DNA from: Thamnaconus septentrionalis
Taxonomy: Eukaryota > Chordata > Actinopteri > Tetraodontiformes > Monacanthidae
Length of the DNA: 64,000 nucleotides
Direction: 5' to 3'
NCBI GenBank assembly: GCA_009823395.1
Contig: CM020511.1
Coordinates: 16,152,001-16,216,000, forward strand
Shown: piece by piece, positions 27,301-35,003 of the stretch
Position numbering within the stretch: position 1 is the stretch's first letter
How the letters are laid out: each line of letters starts with the position of its first letter
Translations under genes and position numbers: made by a program
Notes under the pieces: generated by a model
What the model was told of the DNA's origin: nothing
The model's input: the letters and a program-made list of their open reading frames with translations, nothing else
The model's database searches: none

Positions 27301-30028
27301 TTATTTCTTTACGTATTTTTTTTTCTTTTTTTTAAAGGTTTATTCTCTGTGTGTTATATATTTAACATTTAGAAACTGTTGTTTGTTTTAGTTAATCACT
27401 CCTGTAAAGTTGCTGGATGTTGCAATGGAGTGCTTTATGTTTTGGTTAATTTTGCTATTACGTGAGAAGATATTGGAAGGGTGGAGTCATAACTCATCAT
27501 GCATTGAAAATACCACCAAAGCACTCACTTTCAAGTCGAAACTTTAAGAAACAGTCGCAAACGCCTTTGCAGGGGCCTGATTCAACCTTATTCACTTTGC
27601 ATTTTTGGACACTGTTGAGTTGTTACTCTCTGCAGAGCATTCTGCAATTAAAGAAAAGAAAATAAGTCAAGCTAAACCTCCTTCTGGTCCCATTACACTC
27701 CAACTCCGCCATTATGTCATCGCAACAAATAATCCATGAATCTGTCCAATCTCCATCTACTTCCTAGGTCCCTTCAGCCACTCACAGAGCAACATCACCT
27801 GAAACTGGCTCTGTTCAACACTCGCTCGCTCAAGAACAAAGCCCTCATTCTTAAAAAATTTATAACTGACAATAATCTGGATTTCCTTTGCCTCACTGAA
27901 ACCTGGCACAAACCTCTGGACTACTTTTCACTAAACCAGACCACACCCCCCAGGTTCACATATATTGAGAAGGTTCGCCCTAGCGGCCGGGGAGGTGGCG
28001 TCGCAGCTGTGCATAGGACGGACATTAAAACAATCCCCGTCTCCATTCCTGACGTTCCTTCATTTGAACATATTACCTTCCAACTGTCTGGTCCCACTCC
28101 TCTAGTCACTGCAGTCATTTATCGCCGCCCCAAGCCAAATCCCTCTTTCCTCACTGATTTCTCCGACTTTCTGACCGAGCTATGTGCAATTTCACCTTCT
28201 GTTCTCCTCCTTGGTGATTTTAATTTCCACATTGATGACACAAACTGCAAACCTGCCACTCAGTTTCTGGATCTGCTACACCGCCTCAACTTCACACAAC
28301 ACATCAACTTCCCCACTCACACCTGTGGTCACACCCTGGATCTTGTCTGCTCATTTGGCCTCACAGTACACCATCTATCCAGCCTCAACCTCAGAATCTC
28401 AGACCATCTTGCAATAACTATGGACATCGACATCCCCACCCCCATCCCCAAAGAAAAACACAATATAACCTTCAGAAACAGTAAATCCACCCTGTCCTCT
28501 GCTCCCTTTGCCTCCCTCATCTCCAAGTTGTCCATCTCCCCTCCCACATCATCTGACAACCTTGTGAGATATCACAACCACACACTCTCCTCCTGTCTTG
28601 GTCGCAAGGCTCCTATCAAAACCAAAAAAGTCACCCCCAGACCCTCAGACACTCAGCTCCCTGGTAGACTCCTGAACTCCATCAGCTGAAAACCAGTGAG
28701 CGTCAGCATGAAAGGCTGTGCAAGAAAACTGGTTTGCAAGCCCACATTGACCACCTCCATCAATACAAAGATGCCTTCAACTTAGCTTGGTCCACCTACT
28801 ACTCAAACCTCATACACTCTGGCTCATTCAACCCCAAGGCTCTCTTCTCCACTATAAACAAACTCCTCAAACCCACTGACAACATTTCCAACTCCTTCAT
28901 AGTCAACAGTTGCAATGCCTTTCTGTCATTTTTCTAGAAAAAATCAACACCATCAACAGAAATCTCACCACCTCTGTCACCCTCTCGACCTCCTCATATG
29001 ACCACCACACCAGCAACACACAGCCCCTGTCTCAGTTCTATCCTGTGTTGTCAAACTTATGGCAGGCATAAAAATCTCCACCTGTTCTCTGGACCCGGTC
29101 CCATCCAATCTTGTAAAGGACTGTCTCCCAGCCATCTCCCCACTCATCTCCAATACCATCAACTCCTCCTTCAGCTATGGTTTTGTCCCACAAATCCTCA
29201 AACTAGTTGCTGTCACCCCCATCCTCAAAAAACCTGGACTAAACCCTGATGTCACGGCCATTTTCCAGCCCATTTCCAACCTCCCCTCTCTGTCTAAAAC
29301 ACTGGAACATGATGTCGCCACTCAACTCCCATCCCACCTCACCTCCAATGCTTTGTTTGAACCATTTCAATCTGGCTTCCGATCACATCTCAGCACTGAA
29401 ACAGCCCTCCTCAGAGTCACCAAAGACGTCCTCCTCTCCGTAGACTCGGGTCACCTCACTATCCTCCTCCTCCTTGACCTCACTGCAGCCTTCGACACCA
29501 TCTGCCACGCCATTCTTCTCTCCCGCCTGGAATCCTCCCTCTACATCACTGGTACCGCACTCTCCAGGTTAAGATTATATCTCACAAACAGACAATTCAT
29601 CAGCTTCAATAACTGCACCTCTTCCACTGCTCCTCTTTCACAAGGCGTCCCCCAGAGCTTGGTGCTTGGTCCTCTACTTTTCATCATGCACACGCTCCCA
29701 CTTGGTAACATCATCCACCACCATGGTCTTCATTTCCATCTGTATTGTCTGTGTTATGTTCAACCACATGCCATAGACAATAAGACGGCACCGGACAGCT
29801 GTTGCAATGCAGAAAAAAATACCAGGTCAGTTGTGAGTGTTCTTAAAGAACTAGGTCAACCATTTCTGGTGAAACACTCTCCCACCTGGTATTTTCCTAA
29901 TTTTCCTATGTGAAGGGTGCGTTCGTCCGCTTACAAACGGCAGAATGCTTCGCTTGAGCTTTGTCATCAGTTTTACTAGATCACTCCTCCCCCACCCACT
30001 CTCTTATTTTTCTGCCTCCTGCAGGTAA
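6607..30028 (+). CDS. rbms3: rbms3, RNA-binding motif single-stranded interacting protein 3 (3' half, eight exons)
   Basis: RBMS3 belongs to the c-Myc gene single-strand binding family; in vertebrates it binds A/U-rich RNA, mainly in the cytoplasm, and stabilises target mRNAs. The coding exons here are 6607-6713, 11450-11493, 15504-15600, 18585-18635, 26135-26251, 26626-26712, 27057-27181 and 30025-30028. All have AG/GT borders and phases that join into 209 uninterrupted residues plus TAA. Diagnostic segments are [61 protein letters not shown] and the ending AYSYQQSK. The SYQQSK tail and the long Gln/Ser/Pro-rich C-terminus fit RBMS3 better than RBMS1 or RBMS2. Both RRM domains and the start codon lie upstream of the window, so the gene is partial here. 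The first exon supplies the last two bases of an Ala codon. No frameshift or premature stop is seen. Identity comes from remembered family sequence, not a search. Confidence 0.93.
7461..8079. mobile_element. non-autonomous DNA transposon copy with inverted ends
   Basis: The left end reads TACACCAATGTTCAATAGTT and then TGGGGTCACT. The right end reads GTGACCCCAAACTTTTGAAC and then GGTAGTGTA, its near-perfect reverse complement. The interior has no coding potential. A diverged second copy lies at 59510-59899 and shares GCACGGAAATCAGTC and AAGTGTGCAA. Fish genomes carry many repeats with this end sequence; I do not assign a superfamily. Confidence 0.75.
8742..8776. repeat. (TTC)n microsatellite
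   Basis: About 35 bases of TTC/CTT repeat in an rbms3 intron. Confidence 0.95.
9182..9226. repeat. (TGC)15 trinucleotide repeat
   Basis: Forty-five bases of pure TGC repeat (CAG on the other strand) within the rbms3 intron. Any reading frame gives a homopolymer, which is not a gene. Confidence 0.97.
10172..11060. mobile_element. disrupted Tc1-like element remnant
   Basis: The left part begins ACTGGTCACTTTATTAGGTA followed by CACTTTGC, the well-known end of an abundant fish Tc1-like transposon; inner pieces resemble its transposase region (CTTGGCCGCAACCAGTGG and CAGACCAGTCTGACCTCTGA). The right part at about 10975-11060 (CATGCCTAAATGCGTGGAGC, TGATTGGCTGATTAG) matches the other end. Between them sit another repeat (from 10459) and the large (AT)n tract. 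No intact transposase remains. Confidence 0.75.
10729..10910. repeat. long (AT)n microsatellite with internal (CA)n
   Basis: AT repeats at 10729-10808 and 10829-10906 flank ACGTATATACACACACACAC. The apparent YIYIYI reading frames are products of the repeat. Confidence 0.97.
11450..11493 (+). CDS. rbms3: rbms3 exon [15 protein letters not shown]
   Basis: 44 bases between TTCTTGCAG and GTAGGT. It encodes [14 protein letters not shown] plus two bases of the next Gly codon. The MALTYDP motif is shared by the RBMS proteins. The small exon follows a 4.7 kb intron. Confidence 0.94.
12166..12225. repeat. (TG)30 microsatellite
   Basis: Sixty bases of uninterrupted TG repeat in an rbms3 intron. Confidence 0.97.
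15031..15083. repeat. (GT)n microsatellite
   Basis: GT repeat with one interruption (TGCG), about 420 bases before the next rbms3 exon. Confidence 0.95.
15193..15220. repeat. (GCG)9 trinucleotide repeat
   Basis: Pure GCG repeat of 28 bases in an rbms3 intron. Confidence 0.95.
15504..15600 (+). CDS. rbms3: rbms3 exon FYSSPYSIS...PVSTYQ
   Basis: 97 bases between TTTCACAG and GTGGGT. The first base completes Gly, then the exon reads [16 protein letters not shown] followed by [15 protein letters not shown], ending in phase 0. It is close to identical to the matching part of human RBMS3 as I recall it. Confidence 0.95.
15601..18584 (+). other. rbms3 intron (3.0 kb)
   Basis: No exon or named repeat is recognised. 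The last 300 bases are strongly pyrimidine-rich on the plus strand (CTC/TCT runs), ending in a normal acceptor. Confidence 0.7.
18585..18635 (+). CDS. rbms3: rbms3 exon [17 protein letters not shown]
   Basis: 51 bases between TCCACAG and GTATGT, 17 codons, phase 0 at both ends. It reads [17 protein letters not shown]; human RBMS3 has PP in place of QQ. Being symmetric in phase, it could be skipped without a frameshift. Confidence 0.93.
24115..24174. repeat. (TG)30 microsatellite
   Basis: Sixty bases of uninterrupted TG repeat. A shorter TG run follows at 24338-24364. Confidence 0.97.
25180..25530. repeat. interspersed repeat copy related to 4920-5200
   Basis: This stretch and 4920-5200 share the same order of blocks: a TTCCAAATAT/TTCAAATATT block with GGATGGGCAAGCCAAGTACC or its variant, TATGCTGTTTG or ATGCTGTATT, a TTGTTGAAATCTTGG-like block and AAAATGGGACA. 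This indicates two diverged copies of one non-coding repeat. The family is not identified. Confidence 0.5.
26135..26251 (+). CDS. rbms3: rbms3 exon GAVITP...LSLGTTGT
   Basis: 117 bases, 39 codons, between CTCCTGCAG and GTAAGA. It encodes [18 protein letters not shown], then [18 protein letters not shown]. The QMNHLSLG motif is shared across RBMS proteins. Phase 0 at both ends. It lies downstream of a 7.5 kb intron and 80 bases upstream of a perfect 18-bp hairpin. Confidence 0.94.
26332..26369. repeat. perfect 18-bp inverted repeat in an rbms3 intron
   Basis: ATTGTTTTGCATTCCTGT is followed by CA and then ACAGGAATGCAAAACAAT, so RNA could form an 18-bp stem with a 2-nt centre (effectively a 4-nt loop). 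It lies in the 374-base intron between two rbms3 coding exons. Confidence 0.9.
26626..26712 (+). CDS. rbms3: rbms3 exon [18 protein letters not shown]...
   Basis: 87 bases, 29 codons, between CCCTGCAG and GTAAGG, phase 0 at both ends. It encodes [18 protein letters not shown] followed by [11 protein letters not shown]. The MQGTYIPQY motif matches RBMS3. The alanine run is slightly longer than in human. Confidence 0.93.
27057..27181 (+). CDS. rbms3: rbms3 penultimate coding exon, C-terminal tail
   Basis: 125 bases after CTGCGTCAG and before GTGAGT. It encodes [20 protein letters not shown], then [21 protein letters not shown] and two bases of the final Lys codon. GVV...QDxxGQQ...AYSYQQSK is the RBMS3-specific C-terminus. 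If the following intron were retained the frame would read AAG TGA, giving the same last residue. Confidence 0.93.
27690..29770 (+). mobile_element. degenerate non-LTR retrotransposon (L2-like LINE), ORF2 remnant
   Basis: Reading left to right are an apurinic endonuclease-like domain, a linker, and a reverse transcriptase domain, the order in ORF2 of APE-type LINEs. The text [33 protein letters not shown], then [23 protein letters not shown] and SQGVPQ resembles the L2 clade. The reading frame breaks at several points (after 28689 and between 28940 and 29059), and the reverse transcriptase YADD motif is missing. It is therefore not autonomous. Start and end are approximate; no target-site duplication was identified. 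Confidence 0.88.
27736..28689 (+). pseudogene. LINE endonuclease domain remnant
   Basis: An open stretch of 317 codons with endonuclease/exonuclease/phosphatase features: Asn at about residue 28 (FNTRSL), catalytic Glu at about 55 (LTETW), GDFNFH near 159 and SDH near 223. These residues fit the APE endonuclease that nicks target DNA. The frame is lost just before the linker (TGA at 28687). The first residues before about 20 do not look like the domain. Confidence 0.8.
29059..29913 (+). pseudogene. LINE reverse transcriptase domain remnant
   Basis: The frame encodes fingers and palm motifs: [42 protein letters not shown] (motif A) and [15 protein letters not shown] (motif B). Motif C (YADD) is not present: after about 29740 the text departs from the family and reads FHLYCLCYV. 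The domain therefore lacks the second catalytic aspartate pair and should be inactive. Confidence 0.82.
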
Positions 30029-30204
30029 CAGTCTTGGTTGGGGCCACTGCGGCAATGCCTTTTCTGAGGACCTCGCTGAGGCGCTGGAAACAACGGGAGA
30101 GTGGAAATGCGACAAGAAGAAAAGAAAAAGAAAAGAGGCAACGTGGGAAACGCTGCGGTGGTGAGAATACGTCCACAGTGCACAGCCACCAAACAAATGA
30201 CAAA

Positions 30205-30239
<35 letters not shown>

Positions 30240-30670
30240 CTACTTTATTTCTTGACCCAGAAAGTGACTGTGGATTTAAAAAAAACAGGAAAAAAACAAA
30301 CAAACAAAAAAGAACCTGAGGACAATGAATCTTCTCTCACTGTGAGACTGGACTCAACAGGACGAGAGAGAACGTGGACTAAAATTTAAAGTCATGCTGT
30401 ACAGAAACAAAAGAACTTTTGAATGTGCAGTTAGATTTTCAGACATTTTTTATTGCTAAAAATTAAGGAAGCAAAGTTTAGAGGGGGAAAAAACAGATTG
30501 TCTTCCTTTAGTATTGCGCTATGTTATTTTCATCCCTCTTATAGTTTGAGTAGTTTTTTTTTTTCTTTTAGAATATCAGTGTTTTTGTAAAACTTTATTG
30601 CCTTAATTTTTTCGAACTTGGGGAAAAAAATAAATCCATGGTGTTGTCGTATCAAAAAGATAATAAAAGA
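30025..30670 (+). CDS. rbms3: rbms3 last exon: one coding base, TAA stop, proximal 3' UTR
   Basis: The acceptor CTCCTGCAG ends at 30024. The first base G completes AAG (Lys), and TAA at 30026-30028 ends the protein, so only four bases are coding. The rest of the listed span is 3' UTR: a purine-rich stretch, a 30-base A run at 30207-30236, and AATAAA signals at 30629-30634 and 30662-30667. The true transcript may continue for several kb. Confidence 0.85.
30204..30236 (+). repeat. A30 tract in rbms3 3' UTR
   Basis: AATAAA at 30204-30209 runs directly into 30 consecutive A residues, about 180 bases after the stop codon. It may be a slippage-prone A tract or a scar of a retrocopied tail. It would cause internal priming in oligo-dT cDNA. 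Confidence 0.85.
30629..30667 (+). promoter_or_regulatory. candidate rbms3 polyadenylation signals
   Basis: AATAAA occurs at 30629-30634 and 30662-30667, about 600 bases after the stop codon, followed by an A-rich tract. Further AATAAA copies at 32817-32822, 33552-33557 and 34260-34265 could mark longer 3' UTR forms. Which are used cannot be told from sequence. Confidence 0.5.
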
Positions 30671-33600
30671 CTGAGTTGTTAAAAAAAAAAAACTTGAGAG
30701 CTTCTACAAAAGCCTCTGAGATTAAATCAACAAAAGCTATCTGTAGAGGATTTTTTTTTTTAAAGGGTTGTATTTCTATGATGATGATTTTAAATTATGT
30801 GGTGCAGTGCAGCTGATGTTGGATGGTAGGAAAAGAAAGAAATTCCTTTTAATATTATGGTAAGGGTCAAACCACTGCTACTTGAAAAGTTGCAGTCAAG
30901 TCACATCTCGTCTCTTCATCACACATATTTTGTTTTGTTTGGTTATGGCGCGAAATTCAATTGATCTTTTTCTAGACGCTTTTCTTTTTCTCGCTTTGCC
31001 TGCTTTGCTTGTCTTAATGCAAAAAAAACAGAGTGAGGAAAAAAAATTGAGAAGAGAGGAGCGTTTCCGACTTTGACAAATGAGAACACAATGATTTTTA
31101 AATGTGCGAAAAGCAATAGTTTTGTTAAAACTGTTGACAGAGTCTTTCTTAACTGTCGGACAAAAGCGGCCCCACAGGTGGCACATTTTATACCAAAGAA
31201 GAAGAAGAAGCTAGTTAAAAGATCTTCCTTATGTTGTTTTTTCCTGATATGGTTTCTTTTGTAAAGCTGAGAGTTGTCTTTGTTGCCATGCTGCTGGTGT
31301 GTGCAATGATTTTATCAATGATAGAAAACATGCAGTAATCCTTGAACTTAACTGCCTCAAACAGAAGAGAGTGCTCCGGGAAACTTTATATATAAGTGTA
31401 TGTCACATGATCGGACATGGTGAGTATGAAGGTAAAATTGTTCCTAAGGTAGAAATGAATTGCATCAAGTGGAATTTTGCTGTATTTTTTTTTTTTTTCA
31501 CTCGTCCGTGCTCGGCAACGCCCCCTTCGGGCCACTTCAATTTGAGCAGACAACGAGATTCTTTCGGGTTCCTAATGACGGCGACAAAGTCGCTCTCTTG
31601 GTCAATGAACTGATTTCAAGTCCTCGTCTTGCCACATGGAAGCTGTTATGTGTAATACGTGAGCTCAATCTGAGTGATGGGCATTTTCTGTTCAAATCAT
31701 TTCAGCCCATGAATACTGAAGTAGGCGAAAGTCTTTTTTTTTAATCATTATTCTTAAAATTGTCAAGGGCCTTTTGTGAAAAGCAATTATGATATGTGAG
31801 CTGCTGATTGTTTTTTTTTTTTTTTTTTTATAATTATTATTATTGAGGTTTTGTTTTCCTGTGTTGTTGATTGTGGGAAAGGGGACTCTGCAAAATGGCT
31901 AAACTGACATTGTTTATTCAAGACAATATAATAATTACTAGAATTATTGATTCTCCATTCTGCCTTAAAGCTACACTATGTGATTTTGGCAATTGGCGAC
32001 CTCTCTGGTGAAACAGTGCATGCTCAATTGCCTGCCAGACCTTTAAAAACATGTAATATTTTCTTTTCAGTAGAGTAAGCTACCTTGTGTTTTACTCACT
32101 TTATTATAAGGTCAGACTGACATTTAATACCCCCAGAATGTTCGCAAAGCACTGGGAGATCGACATTCTGTCAAAATCTACAACTGCAATGACATTAATT
32201 CCTAAAATAATAAACAAAACATTTTTAAAAAGGCAGAAAATGTCCACTAAATCCAAACCAACAGTTTTAGATTATTAACAAACATTAACAAATGTATCGG
32301 TTTTTATTTTAAACATTTAAAACCCATATTGTAGCTTTAAGTGCAAAAACCCAAGTTGAGGACAGCAATCCAACAAAGAAACCTCTCAGTGGACGTGGCT
32401 GCCATTTGTTTTGAGGTCACGTTGCTGAAGGCCCACCTACCTGACATCCCACCAATTTAAAGGAAGCTGATGGACACAGTGACAGACAAACAGGAAAACA
32501 TGAGTCGGCAAAAAATGAATAAATAATTGAAAAACAAAAAAAACATCAAAACGTCTGTTGGAAAATAAATTGCAGAAGAGAAATCACGGGGGAAGTGCGA
32601 ACAAAATAAATATTTATGGAATCTTTTTGTGTTGTACAGGTGTGTATAAGAAGATGCAACAGAAATAACTTTGATGATGCTATTTTTTTATTTGCTTGGT
32701 CACTTGCCTCCCATGTCTTTCGAATTGTGAATCTGAGGGTGTCTGTAGAACCAGTGGATATTGCTGTAGTTTCAAATGTCTCTTTTGTTTTTGATTTCTT
32801 TTTAGAAGAATCTTTCAATAAAAAAAGTTCAAACTTTTGTCCCTTGTCTTCTGCGGCTTCACCACTAGATGACAGTGTCGTGAAAGAGGTTGATTGAAGG
32901 AGCTTTTTTTTTCCCCTGCTCGTTTTTATTTTAAGATGAGCGCACTGTAGGACTAAATTGTTCACATGGGTAGCGCAGATAAATGTTTCGTTTTCAGTTT
33001 GAGTATTTTTTCCTGTTTATTCAACGATAGTATTTGGTCACATAAAGAAAAAAACAAACTGGAGCTCAGAGTAGGCCTGTGTCATTTTGCAATATGAACA
33101 TCTTAATGTCACACCTTGGCACAAAAATGGCTTCAGTATTGCAGATTTGTTTATTATAGACTTGGAAGAACCGGATGTAAAAACAACTACATCAACAATC
33201 ATGCACGATATCTTCACTGCATACACAACAATATAATGCACCACATAGCATGTGTGAAGGATGTCTGGGGAACTGTTTGCATGATGTCAAATGTCAGATT
33301 TAATTTCTTGCAAGGAACAAAACCTGCTATTCTGGTAGATATTTTTCAATAGATGTCATTGATCTGCAGTGTCTTTATTTCTGTGAGATTGAGACACTTG
33401 TATTTGCAACAAGGATGTCAAGGCACCAGCTGGTCATCGCTGCAATAGAAATCAAAAAGTTTGGTTGCCACATTATGAAAAAAGGAAAAAGAAGGGCTGG
33501 TCAGTTTAATCGCTCGCTAAAAAGTTTAAAAAAAAAAAAAAGTCAAAAGTCAATAAAGGAATTCACAATTTAATCAAAAGTTCTCTTACTCAGAGAGGCA

Positions 33601-34259
33601 GGGTTGTTAAAGTAACCTTACATTTTCAAAGGGTGCTTTGAAAATGTAAACCTTCGTGCCTGAAACACCATCACATTCAAAGGCAACAGCTTGACACAAT
33701 CAGACATCTGTCACAATATATGAACGTGGCTAAGTATAGACCGCACTGCCAACTGCTAATGTGCTGATTGCTGAGTGCTGACAGGATTTCTCAACCTCGC
33801 TGTATTTATAAACTCTGCCTCTCAAGCACCAGCTTTGAATTTATCCAAATGAAATAATGAGACTGAATTAGGACAGTTACATTTAAAAACAAAACAACAA
33901 CAACAACAACAAAACCTATTAAGTTTGTCCCTGCTCTCTGGTCATTGGAAGACACATGTTTACTTCATTAAAAAAAAAAAAAAAAAAAAAAAACTTTCTG
34001 AACTATAAAACTGACATTTATACAAGTTGCATTTAGTTTCTGACAGCAAAGTTAGTTTACATTCAGCAAATATGAAATATTGATCAGATTTTCTGCTTTA
34101 GAAAAAGAAAAGAAAAAAATGCACCGATAACACTGCACATGATGTGAACAATTTTATATTGTCAAACAGTTCCACAGACTGATCCCTCATTAATCCAAAT
34201 AAAATTGTTCTAAATTTTAAGAACATTTTTTTTGTAAGTATGACCTTTTAAAGTGTCAA
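30671..34259 (+). other. possible long rbms3 3' UTR and intergenic DNA
   Basis: No coding gene is recognised. A/T-rich sequence with several AATAAA signals on the plus strand (32817, 33552, 34260), an inverted-terminal repeat element (31964-32341), a perfect hairpin (33618-33649) and an A-run near 33971-33994. RBMS3 in other vertebrates has a long 3' UTR, so much of this may be transcribed. Confidence 0.55.
31964..32341. mobile_element. short inverted-terminal DNA element
   Basis: The left end CTTAAAGCTACACTATGTGA and the right end (reverse complement CTTAAAGCTACAATATGGGT) form imperfect terminal inverted repeats around about 380 bases without coding potential. Confidence 0.65.
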
Positions 34260-34272
34260 AATAAACTGCATT

Positions 34273-34278
34273 TTTATT
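34273..34278 (-). promoter_or_regulatory. candidate entpd3 polyadenylation signal
   Basis: TTTATT on the plus strand is AATAAA on the minus strand, about 540 bases after the entpd3 stop codon. It lies within 10 bases of a plus-strand AATAAA at 34260-34265. Confidence 0.4.
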
Positions 34279-34814
34279 TGATAGTGAATACTGAAAGACA
34301 GTTCATGCAAGGCTGAGAGAACAGCTGCTAGGAACCTTCCAAAGCAAAACAAATGAATTCTTAATATTGTATTTTGAGACAACATTGTAATATGCTGACA
34401 TGCGGTTTGTTATTACTGTTACATAATTGTTTTTGTAAATAATAGCTTTTGCTTTTAAAAAAAAAAAAAAAATTCTCTACTGTTGCATGTGTGCAATCAA
34501 AGCAACACAGCCGGCGTCTGAGAGAATGTTTGAGCTTTGTGATGTACAGACGGACTTCACTCTTTCCAAGGTGAGAAAATCACCAACCAATTTGACTGTT
34601 TATCAGCACTATTTGCCAAATCTATGAGTTTCCCTGAGTTACAAAACTTTAAAAAAAAATTGAAAGAAAGAAAACTAGTTTCATCAAGTCCCTTACGGTA
34701 GCGTTGTGTTATTCTTGTGTACGAGGCGGTTGCAGAGAGAGAGGTGTCTAAATGATGAAGAGCCCCGGGGATTGTGACCGCCAACCCGTGGCTGGTGGCG
34801 GGAGGCGTGCATCC

Positions 34815-35003
34815 TCAGTAGCAGGTGCGAATGATGATTATGAAAATGAAGACAACAGTCACAATAGTCAGTGCTGAAAATAGAAAGATGAGGCCGGCAA
34901 AGAGGGGATCCGTCATCGGCGTAATCTTTTTCACGTCGGACGGGATCATGTTGGACATGTTGAGCATGTAACCCAAACTCCATCCGATGCTGGTGGACTC
35001 CAC
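34815..35003 (-). CDS. entpd3: entpd3 last coding exon: conserved region 5 and C-terminal membrane helix
   Basis: 189 bases after CTGATGCAG. It encodes VESTSIGWSLGYMLNMSNMI, a linker, then the second transmembrane helix (472-496, LFAGLIFLFSALTIVTVVFI and more Ile) and the very short cytoplasmic tail RTCY before TGA. Confidence 0.93.
   Translation of the reverse strand: MESTSIGWSLGYMLNMSNMIPSDVKKITPMTDPLFAGLIFLFSALTIVTVVFIFIIIIRTCY

Larger units (their letters stand above)
27182..30024 (+). other. rbms3 terminal intron (2.8 kb) with LINE insertion
   Basis: Starts GTGAGT and ends TCCTGCAG. It contains the LINE remnant at about 27690-29770 in the same orientation as rbms3. Read-through into the intron meets TGA at 27183-27185 at once. 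Confidence 0.88.
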
